The notes: generated by a model from the letters alone, not told the origin. DNA of 64,000 nt from JAOARY01 sp045345765 (GCA_045345765.1 CP148265.1:2046001-2110000), one strand, 5' to 3'. Counted from the stretch's first letter, positions 8,076 through 17,235 are shown. A program made the numbers and translations.

Positions 8076-8978
8076 ATGAGCGTAGTTTTAAAGACTGAAA
8101 ATAAAAATAGTTATTTAAAAGGTGTAGTAAGTATTTGTATGGCAGCTCTTTGTTGGGGAAGTATTGCGCTTTTTTCAAGAACTATAACATCATACGGTGC
8201 AAGTCCTGAGCTTAGTGGATTACTAAGACTTTTATCCGCATCGTTGTTTATGTTTGTATATATTTTTGCAAATGACAAAAATCTTTTTAAGATAGACAAA
8301 AAAGGCATAATAATATCTTTGGTAATAGGATTTATAACCCAAACTTTATTTAATCTTTCCTATCAAAATGCGATAAATAAAACGACTGTTTCAACTGCTG
8401 TAATACTTTTGTATACATCACCGATATTTGTTGGTATATCTTCTTTTGTATTTTATAAAGAAAAGATATCTAAAAAGAAAGTGTTCTCATTATTATTATG
8501 TATGATTGGAGCGTTTATAACTGTTACAGGATTTGATTTAAGAACTTTAAAAGGTGATGTATTAGGAATATTATTTGGTTTGGGTGCTGGAATTACATAT
8601 TCTATGGTTCCGGTTTTAGGTAAATTAACACTTTCGAAGTATAATAGCTTTTCGGTTATATTTTACAGTTTTTTATCAGGTTTTATTTTTACAATACCTT
8701 TTTCTAATATAGGTCAAATAAAAAATATCAATTTTGATTTTAAATTTCTTTTGGCATTTTTGGGCTTTGGTTTGATTGGCACGGTATTTCCATATTTATT
8801 TTATTATAAAGGAATGGATTTAGGTGTTTTACCATCGACTGCTAGTATAATAGCTACATTAGAGATTGTTATATCAATTATAATGTCTATTATATTTTTT
8901 AGAGAAGCGATAGGAATGATTAATTTACTTGGAATATTAATAGTTTTTGGGTCAATTATTATTGTTAAGGATGAATAG
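8076..8978 (+). CDS. EamA-family (drug/metabolite) transporter
   Basis: A 300-residue inner-membrane protein with about ten hydrophobic helices in two homologous EamA halves; the first half has the ALCWGSIALFSR start and the second the FGLGAGITYSMVPVLGKL start. It ends with a short charged tail (IIVKDE). Members export amino acids, nucleosides or drugs; the substrate cannot be told. AAGGAG precedes the ATG by six bases. A second paralogue lies at 56104. It sits just before rnmV, 18 bp apart, and may be cotranscribed with rnmV-ksgA. Confidence 0.88.
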   Translation: MSVVLKTENKNSYLKGVVSICMAALCWGSIALFSRTITSYGASPELSGLLRLLSASLFMFVYIFANDKNLFKIDKKGIIISLVIGFITQTLFNLSYQNAINKTTVSTAVILLYTSPIFVGISSFVFYKEKISKKKVFSLLLCMIGAFITVTGFDLRTLKGDVLGILFGLGAGITYSMVPVLGKLTLSKYNSFSVIFYSFLSGFIFTIPFSNIGQIKNINFDFKFLLAFLGFGLIGTVFPYLFYYKGMDLGVLPSTASIIATLEIVISIIMSIIFFREAIGMINLLGILIVFGSIIIVKDE

Positions 8979-8996
8979 ATGAAAGGATAGATTATT

Positions 8997-9551
8997 TTGA
9001 TAAAAGAAGTTATTGTTGTTGAAGGAAAAGATGATATAGATGCAGTAAAAAAAGCTATTGATGCGGACTTAATAGCTACTGGTGGTTTTGGATTTCCAAA
9101 AGGAGTTGAAGAAAGGATTATAGAAGCTTCTAAAAAAAGAGGAATTATAATTTTTACAGATCCAGACCATGCTGGTGAAAAGATTAGACTTAGAGTTTCG
9201 AAATTAGTTGAAAATGCAAAACATGCATTTTTGCCAAGAGAAGAGGCTATGAATAAAAAAGGTGATAATATAGGTATTGAAAATGCTTCTAAAGAAAGTA
9301 TTTTAAATGCTTTATCTAAAGTAAGATATGAAAATATAAAAGTTAAAAAAGAATTTTCAAAAACGGATCTAATAAAAAATAAACTTATAATGTTTGATGA
9401 ATCGTCAAATCGAAGAGATTTACTGGGAAATATTTTGGGAATTGGTTATGGTAATGCCAAACAATTTTTAATAAGATTAAATAATTACGGAGTTACAAGA
9501 GAAGAATTTGAAGAAGGTATAATAGAAATGAAGAAAAGGCTAGGTGAATAA
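8997..9551 (+). CDS. rnmV: Ribonuclease M5, 5S rRNA maturation
   Basis: A 184-residue TOPRIM nuclease that trims 5S rRNA precursor at both ends in low-GC Gram-positives. The N-terminal TOPRIM motif is plain: VIVVEGKDDIDAVKKA with the catalytic Glu, and IIIFTDPDHAGEKIR with the metal-binding Asp pair. It starts with TTG, six to eight bases after AAAGGAT. The stop lies one base before the ksgA ATG, the usual tight pairing of two rRNA-processing genes. Confidence 0.93.
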   Translation: MIKEVIVVEGKDDIDAVKKAIDADLIATGGFGFPKGVEERIIEASKKRGIIIFTDPDHAGEKIRLRVSKLVENAKHAFLPREEAMNKKGDNIGIENASKESILNALSKVRYENIKVKKEFSKTDLIKNKLIMFDESSNRRDLLGNILGIGYGNAKQFLIRLNNYGVTREEFEEGIIEMKKRLGE

Positions 9552-9552
9552 T

Positions 9553-10410
9553 ATGGATATATTATCCAATCCTAAGGTTACAAAGGATATAGTAGATAAA
9601 CATGGATTTAAATTTTCAAAATCATTAGGACAAAATTTTTTAATAGATAATAATATATTAAATAAAATTGTAGATTCAGCACTTATTGAGGAAGATGATT
9701 ACGTTATTGAAGTAGGTCCTGGAATAGGAACTTTAACAAGAGAAATAGCAAAAAGAGCTAAGAAAGTTATAGCAGTTGAAATTGATAAAACTCTAATACC
9801 GATATTAGAAGAAACTTTAGCTGATTTTGATAATGCATCTGTTGTAAACGAAGATATATTAAAATTAGATATCAAAAAACTTATTGATGAAGAGTTTGAA
9901 GGCAAGAGAGTTAAATTAGTTGCTAATTTACCTTATTATGTTACAACTCCTATAATAATGAGATTTTTAGAAGAAGAAATTCCTCTTAAAAATATGGTTG
10001 TTATGATTCAAAAGGAAGTTGGAGAAAGAATAGAATCTAAGCCTAATAAAAAAACATATGGAGCGCTTTCTGTAGGAGTACAATTTTACAGTAGTGTTGA
10101 TATTATAGGTATAGTTCCAAAAACGGTATTCATTCCACAGCCAAAGGTTGATTCAATAGTTATTAGATTAAATATTTATGAGCAGTTACCATATAAGGTG
10201 TCAGATAGAAAGAAATTCTTTAAAATTGTAAGAGGTGCATTTGCACAAAGAAGAAAAACTTTATTAAATACATTATCATCTTCATTATCAATTTCAAAAG
10301 ATGAAATTAAAGAACTTGTAAAAGATGAAATAGATTTAAAAAGAAGAGGAGAAACTTTAAGTATTGAAGAGTTTGTAAAATTATATGAACTTATATACGA
10401 GGGTAAATAA
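9553..10410 (+). CDS. rsmA: 16S rRNA dimethyladenosine transferase
   Basis: KsgA/RsmA dimethylates two adjacent adenines in the 3'-terminal hairpin of 16S rRNA late in 30S assembly. The 285-residue product shows KSLGQNFLID, the SAM-binding EVGPGIGTLTREIA, and the catalytic NLPYYVTTPI. The ATG at 9553 is chosen because TAGGTG precedes it and family proteins start with MDIL; an upstream GTG at 9544 is possible. It follows rnmV with a 1-bp gap and is closed by a strong terminator. Confidence 0.96.
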   Translation: MDILSNPKVTKDIVDKHGFKFSKSLGQNFLIDNNILNKIVDSALIEEDDYVIEVGPGIGTLTREIAKRAKKVIAVEIDKTLIPILEETLADFDNASVVNEDILKLDIKKLIDEEFEGKRVKLVANLPYYVTTPIIMRFLEEEIPLKNMVVMIQKEVGERIESKPNKKTYGALSVGVQFYSSVDIIGIVPKTVFIPQPKVDSIVIRLNIYEQLPYKVSDRKKFFKIVRGAFAQRRKTLLNTLSSSLSISKDEIKELVKDEIDLKRRGETLSIEEFVKLYELIYEGK

Positions 10411-10437
10411 AAAAAGTGCTTATAAGCACTTTTTTTA
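10409..10437. terminator. Bidirectional terminator between ksgA and the M20 peptidase
   Basis: AGTGCT TATA AGCACT hairpin flanked by A7 on the left and T7 on the right, so it works for both convergent genes. Confidence 0.88.
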
Positions 10438-10453
10438 TTTATTTTTTATTTAT

Positions 10454-11578
10454 TTATTTTGCAGTAGTTTTTATTATTTCTAATACCATTCTTGCTGAAT
10501 CTTGCAGATCTTTTATCTTGATATATTCTTCTAATGTGTGAACTTTTTGCATACCAACACCTAAATTAACTGCTTTTATTCCATTAGCGTTATAGATATT
10601 AGTATCGCTTCCACCACCTGTTGAACAAGTATAAACTCTTTCAAATTTACAGTTTTCACAAGCTTCTTTTGCTAATTTTACTATAGGTTCATCATCAGAT
10701 AATGCAAATGCACCGTAAGCTCTTGAAGTATTTATTTCTATTTTAGCACCGAATTCTTCAGCAGAGTTTTTGAAAGTATCAACCATATGCTTTGTTTGTG
10801 CATCCAATTTTTCGTTTGATAAACTTCTTGATTCTGCTTTTATTTCTAATTCAGGCATAACTATATTAGTAGCTATACCACCATTTATATTACCAATATT
10901 AGCAGTAGTATCTTCGTCAATTCTTAATAATTTCATATTCGAAATAGCGTTTGCTGCAACCATCACAGCAGATATACCATTTTCAGGAGCTAAACCTGCA
11001 TGAGCTGGTTTTCCTATTATTTTAACATCTATTTTATCTTGAGCTGGCGCTTTTGTTATTATTTGTCCAGGAGCTCCACCACTATCTAATATAAATGCCA
11101 TCTTAGAATTTAATTTAGAATAATCAAGGTTTTTAGCTCCGTTTAAGCCACCTTCTTCCCAGATACTAAAAACAACTTCAACATCACCAGTTTCGATATT
11201 ATTTTCTTTTATAGTTCTTAAGGCTTCTAAAATTGCAGCAATACCAGCTTTATCGTCAGAACCTAATACTGTAGTTTTATCACTTTCTATTATTCCTTTT
11301 TCTTTATCAACTACAGGTTTAACTCCTATACCTGGGCTTACAGTATCCATATGAGAACTAAATAATATACATGGTGCATCTTTTTTCCCTTTTAATTTAG
11401 CTATAACATTACCTGTTTCCCCATTAACTTTTTTACCAGCATCATCAATAGTAACTTCTAAGCCTAATTCTTTTAACTTGCTTTCTAATACTTTTGCAAT
11501 CTTACCTTCTTTTGATGTTGGACTATCAATTTGAATTAATTCTAAAAATTCATTTAAAATTCTTTCTTCATTAATCAT
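10454..11578 (-). CDS. M20-family metallopeptidase, PepT-like
   Basis: A 374-residue cytoplasmic zinc peptidase of the tripeptidase-T-like group. Metal and catalytic motifs are in order: His76 and Asp78 in SSHMDTVSPG, GSDDKAG (bridging Asp), WEEGGLNGAK (catalytic and metal Glu), LDSGG, and a late His in KVHTLEEYI. The lid domain carries KPAHAGLAPENG. AGGAGG lies six bases before the ATG. The family hydrolyses di- and tripeptides or N-acyl amino acids; the substrate is not determined by sequence. Monocistronic, convergent with ksgA. Confidence 0.9.
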   Translation of the reverse strand: MINEERILNEFLELIQIDSPTSKEGKIAKVLESKLKELGLEVTIDDAGKKVNGETGNVIAKLKGKKDAPCILFSSHMDTVSPGIGVKPVVDKEKGIIESDKTTVLGSDDKAGIAAILEALRTIKENNIETGDVEVVFSIWEEGGLNGAKNLDYSKLNSKMAFILDSGGAPGQIITKAPAQDKIDVKIIGKPAHAGLAPENGISAVMVAANAISNMKLLRIDEDTTANIGNINGGIATNIVMPELEIKAESRSLSNEKLDAQTKHMVDTFKNSAEEFGAKIEINTSRAYGAFALSDDEPIVKLAKEACENCKFERVYTCSTGGGSDTNIYNANGIKAVNLGVGMQKVHTLEEYIKIKDLQDSARMVLEIIKTTAK

Positions 11579-11885
11579 AATGAGCCTCCTCTTATGTATA
11601 ATTAATATCTCCTTAATAATATTTTAATGTAAATAAGATGGGTTAATATATTAAGAAGTATCAATAAAAAATTTTTTATATATTATTTTTTATATATTAA
11701 AAGATTAACATATACCAAAAAAAAATGCACTAAAATTATCTTTAAATTAAAATATTATATTATTATAATAGAGTTTATTTAAATTATAAAAGTGTTATAA
11801 AAGATAAAAAACGGTATATATACTATATAAAAATAACGAAAGAGGGTACAGGTTTAGAAAAATATAAATGAAAAGGGTTGATTTT
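11579..11885. other. Divergent spacer, no clear element
   Basis: AT-rich region between the M20 peptidase and the RCC1 protein. A TATAAT (near 11768) is present without a convincing -35 box. No hairpin with U-tract, riboswitch or repeat was found. Confidence 0.4.
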
Positions 11886-13493
11886 ATGTTTGTTAGAGTA
11901 ATGGTTGTGCTTACTACCGTGATGATTATTATATTAATAATGATTAGAAGAGCTATGAAACCTAAAGAATACATATTAGTAATAGAAGATTATAAGGTTA
12001 TAGGAAAGGCGCTTACTTTATACAAGGAAAAAAAACATGCATTGCCACTTGATTTAAAAAGTTTGGAAGATTATATAAAAAAATTAAATTACTGTGAAGA
12101 TGCTTGTAATAAATATGAATTTACAGAGGATAAAAAAGGCTTAATAATCAAAGATTTGACAGATGAAAGTTTAAAAAAATTAAAAGAGATATTTAAATCA
12201 AAGGCTTATTATGATAAAGATGTAGGGAAAAATTCAATTATTCTTTATTATGGAGATACAAAGAGATCAAGTATACAACCAAAAGCAGTTATAAAAATAT
12301 CTCCTATGGAAATTTATACAACTACAAATATAAATTATTCATCAAAAGAATCTATTACAGAGGGAAGGGAAATTGTAAAGGAAGAATGGAAAAATAAAGA
12401 AATTAGATTTAGAGAACCAGGCAAATATGAAATAAAATTAAAAGTTCAAGATAAATATGGTTCATGGTCTCCATACGCAGTAAAGGAAATTGAAGTGCTA
12501 GAGAAGAAAGGCGTTAAAGCGATTTATAGAACTGAAGAAGATTTACTACTTCTTAAAAATAATGGAAAGGTTTATAAATCTGTAAAACATGTATTAGAAG
12601 ATGAGGATGGGTTTGAATATTCGTTTGAGCAATTAGAGGATTTAGATAATGTAAGAAAATTTGCATTTTCAGAAGGACATTTTTATTATCTTAAATATGA
12701 TGGACATGTTTATAGTAGAGGAAATAATGAATCTGGACAACTAGGAATAGATTCTATATTAAGTAGTGATGAAGAAAATATGGTTAGAAGACTTGTTAAA
12801 ATAAAAAAAATAGCAACTGGTTTTGATTTTGGTGGAGCATTAGCAGTTGATGGGAAGTTAAGAACATGGGGAAATAATAAATTTGGACAATTAGGTGATG
12901 GTACTAATGCAAATAGATTAAAACCAATAGATATAGATAGTTTATTTAATGTAAGAGATATTAGTTTTGGAGAAAGACATTGTGCGGCAGTCGATCTTAG
13001 AAATAATGCGCATACATGGGGGAGTAATAAGTATGGACAATTGGGTGATGGTTCAAGAACAGATAAAAGGATTCCAAATACATTATCAATAGAAAATGTA
13101 AAAGCAATTGCTTGTGGAAAGGATTTTACTTTATTTTTGAACTTAGAGGGTTTTGTTATGGCTGCTGGAAATAATGAATTTGGACAATTAGGTATTGGAG
13201 GTGGAAATTATAATAAACCTGTTCAAGTTGAAGGTGTTGGTCATATTGAACAGATTTTTGCAGAGCATAGAATTTCTGTAGCCGTTGATAAATCAGGAAA
13301 ACTATATTATTGGGGAAGTTTTGAAGATCAAAGTCAGCCAATTAGAAAGCCTAAAAAAATGTCTTGTCCAAAGCCAATAAAATTTGTTACAATAGGGAAA
13401 TATGATGCTTATGCTCTTTCGAGTGATAATACTATTTGGGCATTTAATAAGGATACTGATAATTTAGAGTATTTTGCACATATAAATGTTTAA
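11886..13493 (+). CDS. Membrane-anchored RCC1 beta-propeller protein with pseudopilin-like N-terminus
   Basis: About 535 residues. A hydrophobic helix (about 3-21) is followed by YKVIGKALTLYKEKKHALP and a Cys pair (YCEDAC), which resemble type II secretion pseudopilins. Residues about 130-205 form a beta-rich PKD-like segment (FREPGKYEIKLKVQDKYGSW). From about 205 on come RCC1 repeats: RGNNESGQLG, WGNNKFGQLGDG, WGSNKYGQLGDG, AGNNEFGQLG and a degenerate last blade. The propeller should face outside the cell. The start at 11886 has AAAAGGG eight bases before it; ATG 11868 lacks a site. CDF exporter follows after 15 bp, perhaps as an operon. Function unknown. Confidence 0.75.
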   Translation: MFVRVMVVLTTVMIIILIMIRRAMKPKEYILVIEDYKVIGKALTLYKEKKHALPLDLKSLEDYIKKLNYCEDACNKYEFTEDKKGLIIKDLTDESLKKLKEIFKSKAYYDKDVGKNSIILYYGDTKRSSIQPKAVIKISPMEIYTTTNINYSSKESITEGREIVKEEWKNKEIRFREPGKYEIKLKVQDKYGSWSPYAVKEIEVLEKKGVKAIYRTEEDLLLLKNNGKVYKSVKHVLEDEDGFEYSFEQLEDLDNVRKFAFSEGHFYYLKYDGHVYSRGNNESGQLGIDSILSSDEENMVRRLVKIKKIATGFDFGGALAVDGKLRTWGNNKFGQLGDGTNANRLKPIDIDSLFNVRDISFGERHCAAVDLRNNAHTWGSNKYGQLGDGSRTDKRIPNTLSIENVKAIACGKDFTLFLNLEGFVMAAGNNEFGQLGIGGGNYNKPVQVEGVGHIEQIFAEHRISVAVDKSGKLYYWGSFEDQSQPIRKPKKMSCPKPIKFVTIGKYDAYALSSDNTIWAFNKDTDNLEYFAHINV

Positions 13494-13508
13494 CAAGGAG
13501 ATAAGTAA

Positions 13509-14408
13509 ATGGATAAAAGATATGATGAGGCTAACAAAATAACCAATTTGGGCATAATTATAAATATTATATTATCAGTAGCGAAGATATTTGCAGGAGT
13601 AATAGGAAAATCATCAGCAATAATTGCTGATGGAATACATTCAATTTCAGATGTATTTTCTTCAATTGGGGTTTTGATTGGTATAGTAATATCAAAAAAA
13701 CCAAATGATGAAGGTCATAATTATGGACATGAAAAGGCGGAGACTTTAGCTGGATTTTGTTTGGCAATAACACTTATAATAATAGCTTTAAAGATTGGTT
13801 ATGAAGGAGTGTTATCTTTAATTAATTTAGATGAGATACAAAAACCTTCGCTGTTACCACTTATAGTGGCGTTTATATCAATAATTGTAAAAGAATATCA
13901 ATATAGAATAACTATAAAAGTTGGAAAATCAATAAATTCAAAGGCATTAATTGCTGATGCTTGGCATCATAGATCTGATGCACTTTCATCTATTGCTGCA
14001 TTTTTAGGGATTTTAGGTGCTAGATTTGGTTATAAAATACTAGACCCAATAGCCAGTTTAATAGTTTGCGTATGTGTTTTTAAAGTTGGAATTGATGTAC
14101 TTAAGGATACGTCAAATGAACTTTTGGATGCATCAATAGAAAAGGAAAAGGAAAGTATATTAATTGATATAGTCAAAACTACAAATGGTGTTGACTATAT
14201 AAGCAGTTTAAAAACAAGAAAACATGGTCCCATGATTTATGTTGATATTGCTGTTGCTGTTGATTCTGATTTGACAGTCGAAAAGGGACACACTATAGCA
14301 ACTTCTGTTGAAAATAATATAAAAAATAATATAGAGAATGTAAAAAAAGTGTATGTTCATATAGATCCTTCTATAAAATTTCATCCAGAGAAAAATAAAT
14401 ATATATAA
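13509..14408 (+). CDS. Cation diffusion facilitator, divalent metal exporter
   Basis: A 299-residue dimeric metal/proton antiporter (FieF/MamM-like). The metal-site motifs are IIADGIHSISDVFSS in helix 2 and IADAWHHRSDALSSI in helix 5; about six membrane helices are followed by a cytoplasmic domain of about 85 residues with MIYVDIAVAVD and HIDP. These proteins remove Fe, Zn or Mn; the motif does not fix which. AAGGAG precedes the ATG. It follows the RCC1 gene by 15 bp and ends at a hairpin. Confidence 0.9.
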   Translation: MDKRYDEANKITNLGIIINIILSVAKIFAGVIGKSSAIIADGIHSISDVFSSIGVLIGIVISKKPNDEGHNYGHEKAETLAGFCLAITLIIIALKIGYEGVLSLINLDEIQKPSLLPLIVAFISIIVKEYQYRITIKVGKSINSKALIADAWHHRSDALSSIAAFLGILGARFGYKILDPIASLIVCVCVFKVGIDVLKDTSNELLDASIEKEKESILIDIVKTTNGVDYISSLKTRKHGPMIYVDIAVAVDSDLTVEKGHTIATSVENNIKNNIENVKKVYVHIDPSIKFHPEKNKYI

Positions 14409-14421
14409 GGAATAAAAATAA

Positions 14422-14448
14422 AAGGTTGCAATTTTTAATTGCAACCTT
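14422..14448 (-). terminator. Terminator containing a stop codon in its loop
   Basis: AAGGTTGCAAT and ATTGCAACCTT form an 11-bp stem. On the minus strand the left arm still encodes the last residues EGCN of the PqqD-like protein and the TAA is in the loop; TTTTATTTTTATT follows. It also faces the convergent CDF gene, with a weaker U-tract. Confidence 0.75.
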
Positions 14449-14821
14449 CTATATTAAAATTTATAGTATCATCATCATCATTTTCTTTAAAATATATAAA
14501 ATGATATTGAGCAAAGGAGTGTATAAAACCTTCTACTCTAAAATTTACGCTCTGATTATCAAATTTATATTTATTTTTAATTATATTACATATCTTAGAT
14601 ACTGAGTTTTGACCATTAATTAATTTCCAAATATCAGAACCAACTAGGTCAAGATCAATAGCTGTTTTTTGAGGAGTGTTAAACAATAATTTTTTAATAG
14701 AATTGAAAAAATCGTTTCTCTCTATTAATATGCTAACACCACCATCTAATCGTTCTATGGTTTTGAATTCGCCTTCTTTTACTGGTATAGAGTTTTTATC
14801 AAATCTATATTTGTTTAACAT
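14435..14821 (-). CDS. PqqD/RRE-like small protein
   Basis: A 128-residue soluble protein. The middle part (SILIERN..., then DLDLVGSDIWKLINGQNSV and ICNIIKNKYKF) resembles the PqqD peptide-recognition fold that delivers precursor peptides to radical-SAM enzymes. No radical-SAM enzyme or precursor peptide gene is adjacent, so it is an orphan here. The C-terminus is acidic (NDDDD). The start at 14821 is used because AAGGAGTG lies about eight bases before it, whereas the GTG at 14830 overlaps that site. Family assignment is by eye and moderately sure. Confidence 0.55.
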   Translation of the reverse strand: MLNKYRFDKNSIPVKEGEFKTIERLDGGVSILIERNDFFNSIKKLLFNTPQKTAIDLDLVGSDIWKLINGQNSVSKICNIIKNKYKFDNQSVNFRVEGFIHSFAQYHFIYFKENDDDDTINFNIEGCN

Positions 14822-14905
14822 AACAATCACACTCCTTATAAAACGAATAAAAGAATAGAAAAGTTTCTATACTGTTTTAATACCCAAAAGCAAAGGCTGT
14901 AATAA

Positions 14906-16255
14906 TTAATCTAATATTAAGTCAGATATTTTATAAACATCACCTGCTCCGATGGTCATGAATATGTCATCTTTTTTTAGCAGTGGTTTTATATAATTTG
15001 ATATTTCTTCAAAAGTATCAAAAGAAATCGATTTGATATTGTTCTTATCAATTTGTTCGCTAAGCATTTTTGAACTAATACCTAAATTATCTTTTTCTCT
15101 TGCAGCATATATTTTTGCTATTATAGCTAAGTCTACTTTTGAAAATGAGTTTGCAAATTCATTAAATAAGGATTTTGTTCTTGTATAAGTATGTGGTTGG
15201 AATACACAATATAAATTACCTTTACAAATTTTTCTTGCAGATTCCAATGTTGTTTTTATCTCAGATGGATGATGAGCATAATCATCTATTATAACAGCAC
15301 CGTTATACTCGCCTTTTATTTGAAATCTTCTATCCACACCCTTATAATTTCTTATTGATTCTTTCAATTTATTTTCATCTAAACCATTGCAAATCGATAT
15401 TAATAAAGATGCACAAGCATTATAAATATTATGTTTTCCTGGTATTTTGATTTCAAATGGTCCATAAATTTTATCATTATTTTTTAATTTGAATATACTA
15501 CCTTTTGCATCTAAGTTAATTACATCTATAATTTGATAATTATTATTAGAGTTAAATCCATAAGTTATAGTATTTCTATTGGTTTTTGAAAATACATCTA
15601 ATACATTACTATCATCACCATTACCTATTATAAAACCGTCTTTTTTTGTTTGATTTATAAATTGCAAAAAAGAAGTTTTTATATGGTCTAAATCTTTAAA
15701 ATAATCTAAATGATCAGCTTCTATATTACTTACAAGTGAAATTTTAGGGTGGAATTTTAAGAAGCTATCAACATATTCACATGCTTCAGTTATAAAATAT
15801 TTTGACTTTCCTATTTTTAAATTACCACCAATATGAGATAAATCACCTCCCACTAATATTGTGGGATCTGTATTTAATAAATCATATAATACAGCTGTCA
15901 TGGAAGTTGTACTTGTTTTTCCATGAGTTCCTGCTATAGCTATTGAATTTTCATAATGACTCATAAGTTCACCAAGATAAGAAGCTCTTTCTAATGTTTT
16001 TATTTTTTTATTTCTCGCTTCCATAAGTTCTTCATTATCATCTTTTATTGCAGCAGTATATACTACTAAATCTATATTATCTTTAATGTTTGATTTTACT
16101 TGTGCTAAATTAATATCTACGCCTAGTTTTATAAGTTGTTTTACATGTTCATTTAAATTAATATCAGAACCAGATACATTATATCCTTTTGATAAAGCGA
16201 TTTGGGCAAGTGCACTCATATTAATACCGCCAATACCGATGAAATGTATATTCAT
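14906..16255 (-). CDS. murC: UDP-N-acetylmuramate--L-alanine ligase
   Basis: First Mur ligase of peptidoglycan synthesis: adds L-Ala to UDP-MurNAc with ATP in the cytoplasm. The 449-residue protein has N-terminal HFIGIGGINMSALA, P-loop AGTHGKTSTT, the ligase His in ADHLDYFKD, and DDYAHHPSEI in the last domain. AGGAGG lies seven bases before the ATG. It is alone here, divergent from purR, a common Firmicutes arrangement. The second Gly-Met of the usual GIGGIGMS is Asn-Met, a minor change. Confidence 0.96.
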   Translation of the reverse strand: MNIHFIGIGGINMSALAQIALSKGYNVSGSDINLNEHVKQLIKLGVDINLAQVKSNIKDNIDLVVYTAAIKDDNEELMEARNKKIKTLERASYLGELMSHYENSIAIAGTHGKTSTTSMTAVLYDLLNTDPTILVGGDLSHIGGNLKIGKSKYFITEACEYVDSFLKFHPKISLVSNIEADHLDYFKDLDHIKTSFLQFINQTKKDGFIIGNGDDSNVLDVFSKTNRNTITYGFNSNNNYQIIDVINLDAKGSIFKLKNNDKIYGPFEIKIPGKHNIYNACASLLISICNGLDENKLKESIRNYKGVDRRFQIKGEYNGAVIIDDYAHHPSEIKTTLESARKICKGNLYCVFQPHTYTRTKSLFNEFANSFSKVDLAIIAKIYAAREKDNLGISSKMLSEQIDKNNIKSISFDTFEEISNYIKPLLKKDDIFMTIGAGDVYKISDLILD

Positions 16256-16272
16256 TGAACTACCTCCTAAAA

Positions 16273-16317
16273 AAATCTGAACGTTTAGCTATTGAATTAG
16301 TCTTAATTTTCGTATAT
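16273..16317. promoter_or_regulatory. Candidate PurBox pair around the purR promoter
   Basis: AAATCTGAACGTT (16273-16285) and, inverted, AATTTTCGTATAT (16305-16317) each match the B. subtilis PurBox AWWWCCGAACWWT with two mismatches. They flank the -35 and overlap the -10 of purR. The gap is 19 bp, against 16-17 bp in B. subtilis. This would fit autorepression, but the matches are imperfect. Confidence 0.3.
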
Positions 16318-16320
16318 AAT
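16292..16320 (+). promoter_or_regulatory. Sigma-A promoter of purR
   Basis: TTGAAT, a 17-bp spacer and a perfect TATAAT. The start point would be near 16327, about 80 bp before the purR ATG. An inverted repeat (GTTTAGCT at 16284, AGCTAAAC at 16327) encloses it. Confidence 0.65.
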
Positions 16321-16407
16321 GAAAAAGCTAAACATAAAGTTATTATAACATAAGATAAAGTCGCAATTTTACATAATTGTTTTATAAAAATTAAGGTGGG
16401 GGATTTT

Positions 16408-17235
16408 ATGAAGTTTAAAAGAAATGAAAGAATTGGAGCAATAGTAAAAATTTTATCAGATAATCCCAATAAAATTTTTACGCTAAGTTATTTTACAGAG
16501 AAGTTTAATGCTGCAAAATCTACTATTAGTGAAGATATACTGGTTGTTAAAAATGTTTTTGAAAAACTTTCACTTGGAAAAGTTATAACTATATCAGGAG
16601 CTGCTGGTGGAGTTAAATATATACCACAAATATCAAAAGTTGAAAACAAAGAATTTTTGGTGGAACTTTGTGAGAACTTAAAAGATACAAAAAGAATTTT
16701 ACCTGGTGGATTTTTATATTTGGTCGATATATTATATAATCCGCAAATAGCATTCAAAGTGGGTAAGGTTTTTGCATCTTGTTTAAATTATGAAAAGGCA
16801 GACTATGTTGTTACAATGGAAACTAAAGGTATTCCAATTGCACTAGCAACAGCCAAAGCTATGAATTTGCCTCTTGTAATAATTAGAAAGAATGCAAGAA
16901 TATCAGAAGGTTCTTCTATGAGTATAACTTATGTATCTGGTTCAAAAAATTTAGTGCAAACAATGACCTTGCCAAGAAGAGCGTTAGACGAGGGCTCAAG
17001 AGTTGTTTTAATAGATGATTTTATGAGAGGTGGAGGTACCTTAAGAGGTATGGAAGCGCTTATGAAAGAGTTTAAGGCAGAGGTTATAGCTAAAGGAATT
17101 TTAATATCTACAATGGAACCAAGTAGAAAATTAATAGATGATTATATATCATTATTAGAACTTGCAAATGTCGATGAAGAAACAGGAAAAATAAATGTGT
17201 TTCCAAACAAAAAAGTTATAGATTTATTTTCTTAA
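16408..17235 (+). CDS. purR: Purine operon repressor PurR
   Basis: Gram-positive PurR: an N-terminal winged helix (MKFKRNERIGAIVKIL, residues 1-75) fused to a phosphoribosyltransferase-fold domain that senses PRPP. The PRPP loop VVLIDDFMRGGGT is near residue 200. It represses purine synthesis genes when PRPP is low. Length 275 residues, family-typical. ATG 16408 is preferred to the GTG at 16396, which lies inside the AAGGTGGGGG ribosome site. It heads the conserved order purR-spoVG-glmU-prs. Confidence 0.96.
   Translation: MKFKRNERIGAIVKILSDNPNKIFTLSYFTEKFNAAKSTISEDILVVKNVFEKLSLGKVITISGAAGGVKYIPQISKVENKEFLVELCENLKDTKRILPGGFLYLVDILYNPQIAFKVGKVFASCLNYEKADYVVTMETKGIPIALATAKAMNLPLVIIRKNARISEGSSMSITYVSGSKNLVQTMTLPRRALDEGSRVVLIDDFMRGGGTLRGMEALMKEFKAEVIAKGILISTMEPSRKLIDDYISLLELANVDEETGKINVFPNKKVIDLFS

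Noticed and set aside
13156..13773. Minus-strand frames opposite the RCC1 and CDF genes
   Set aside because: Low-complexity shadow translations of AT-rich coding DNA.
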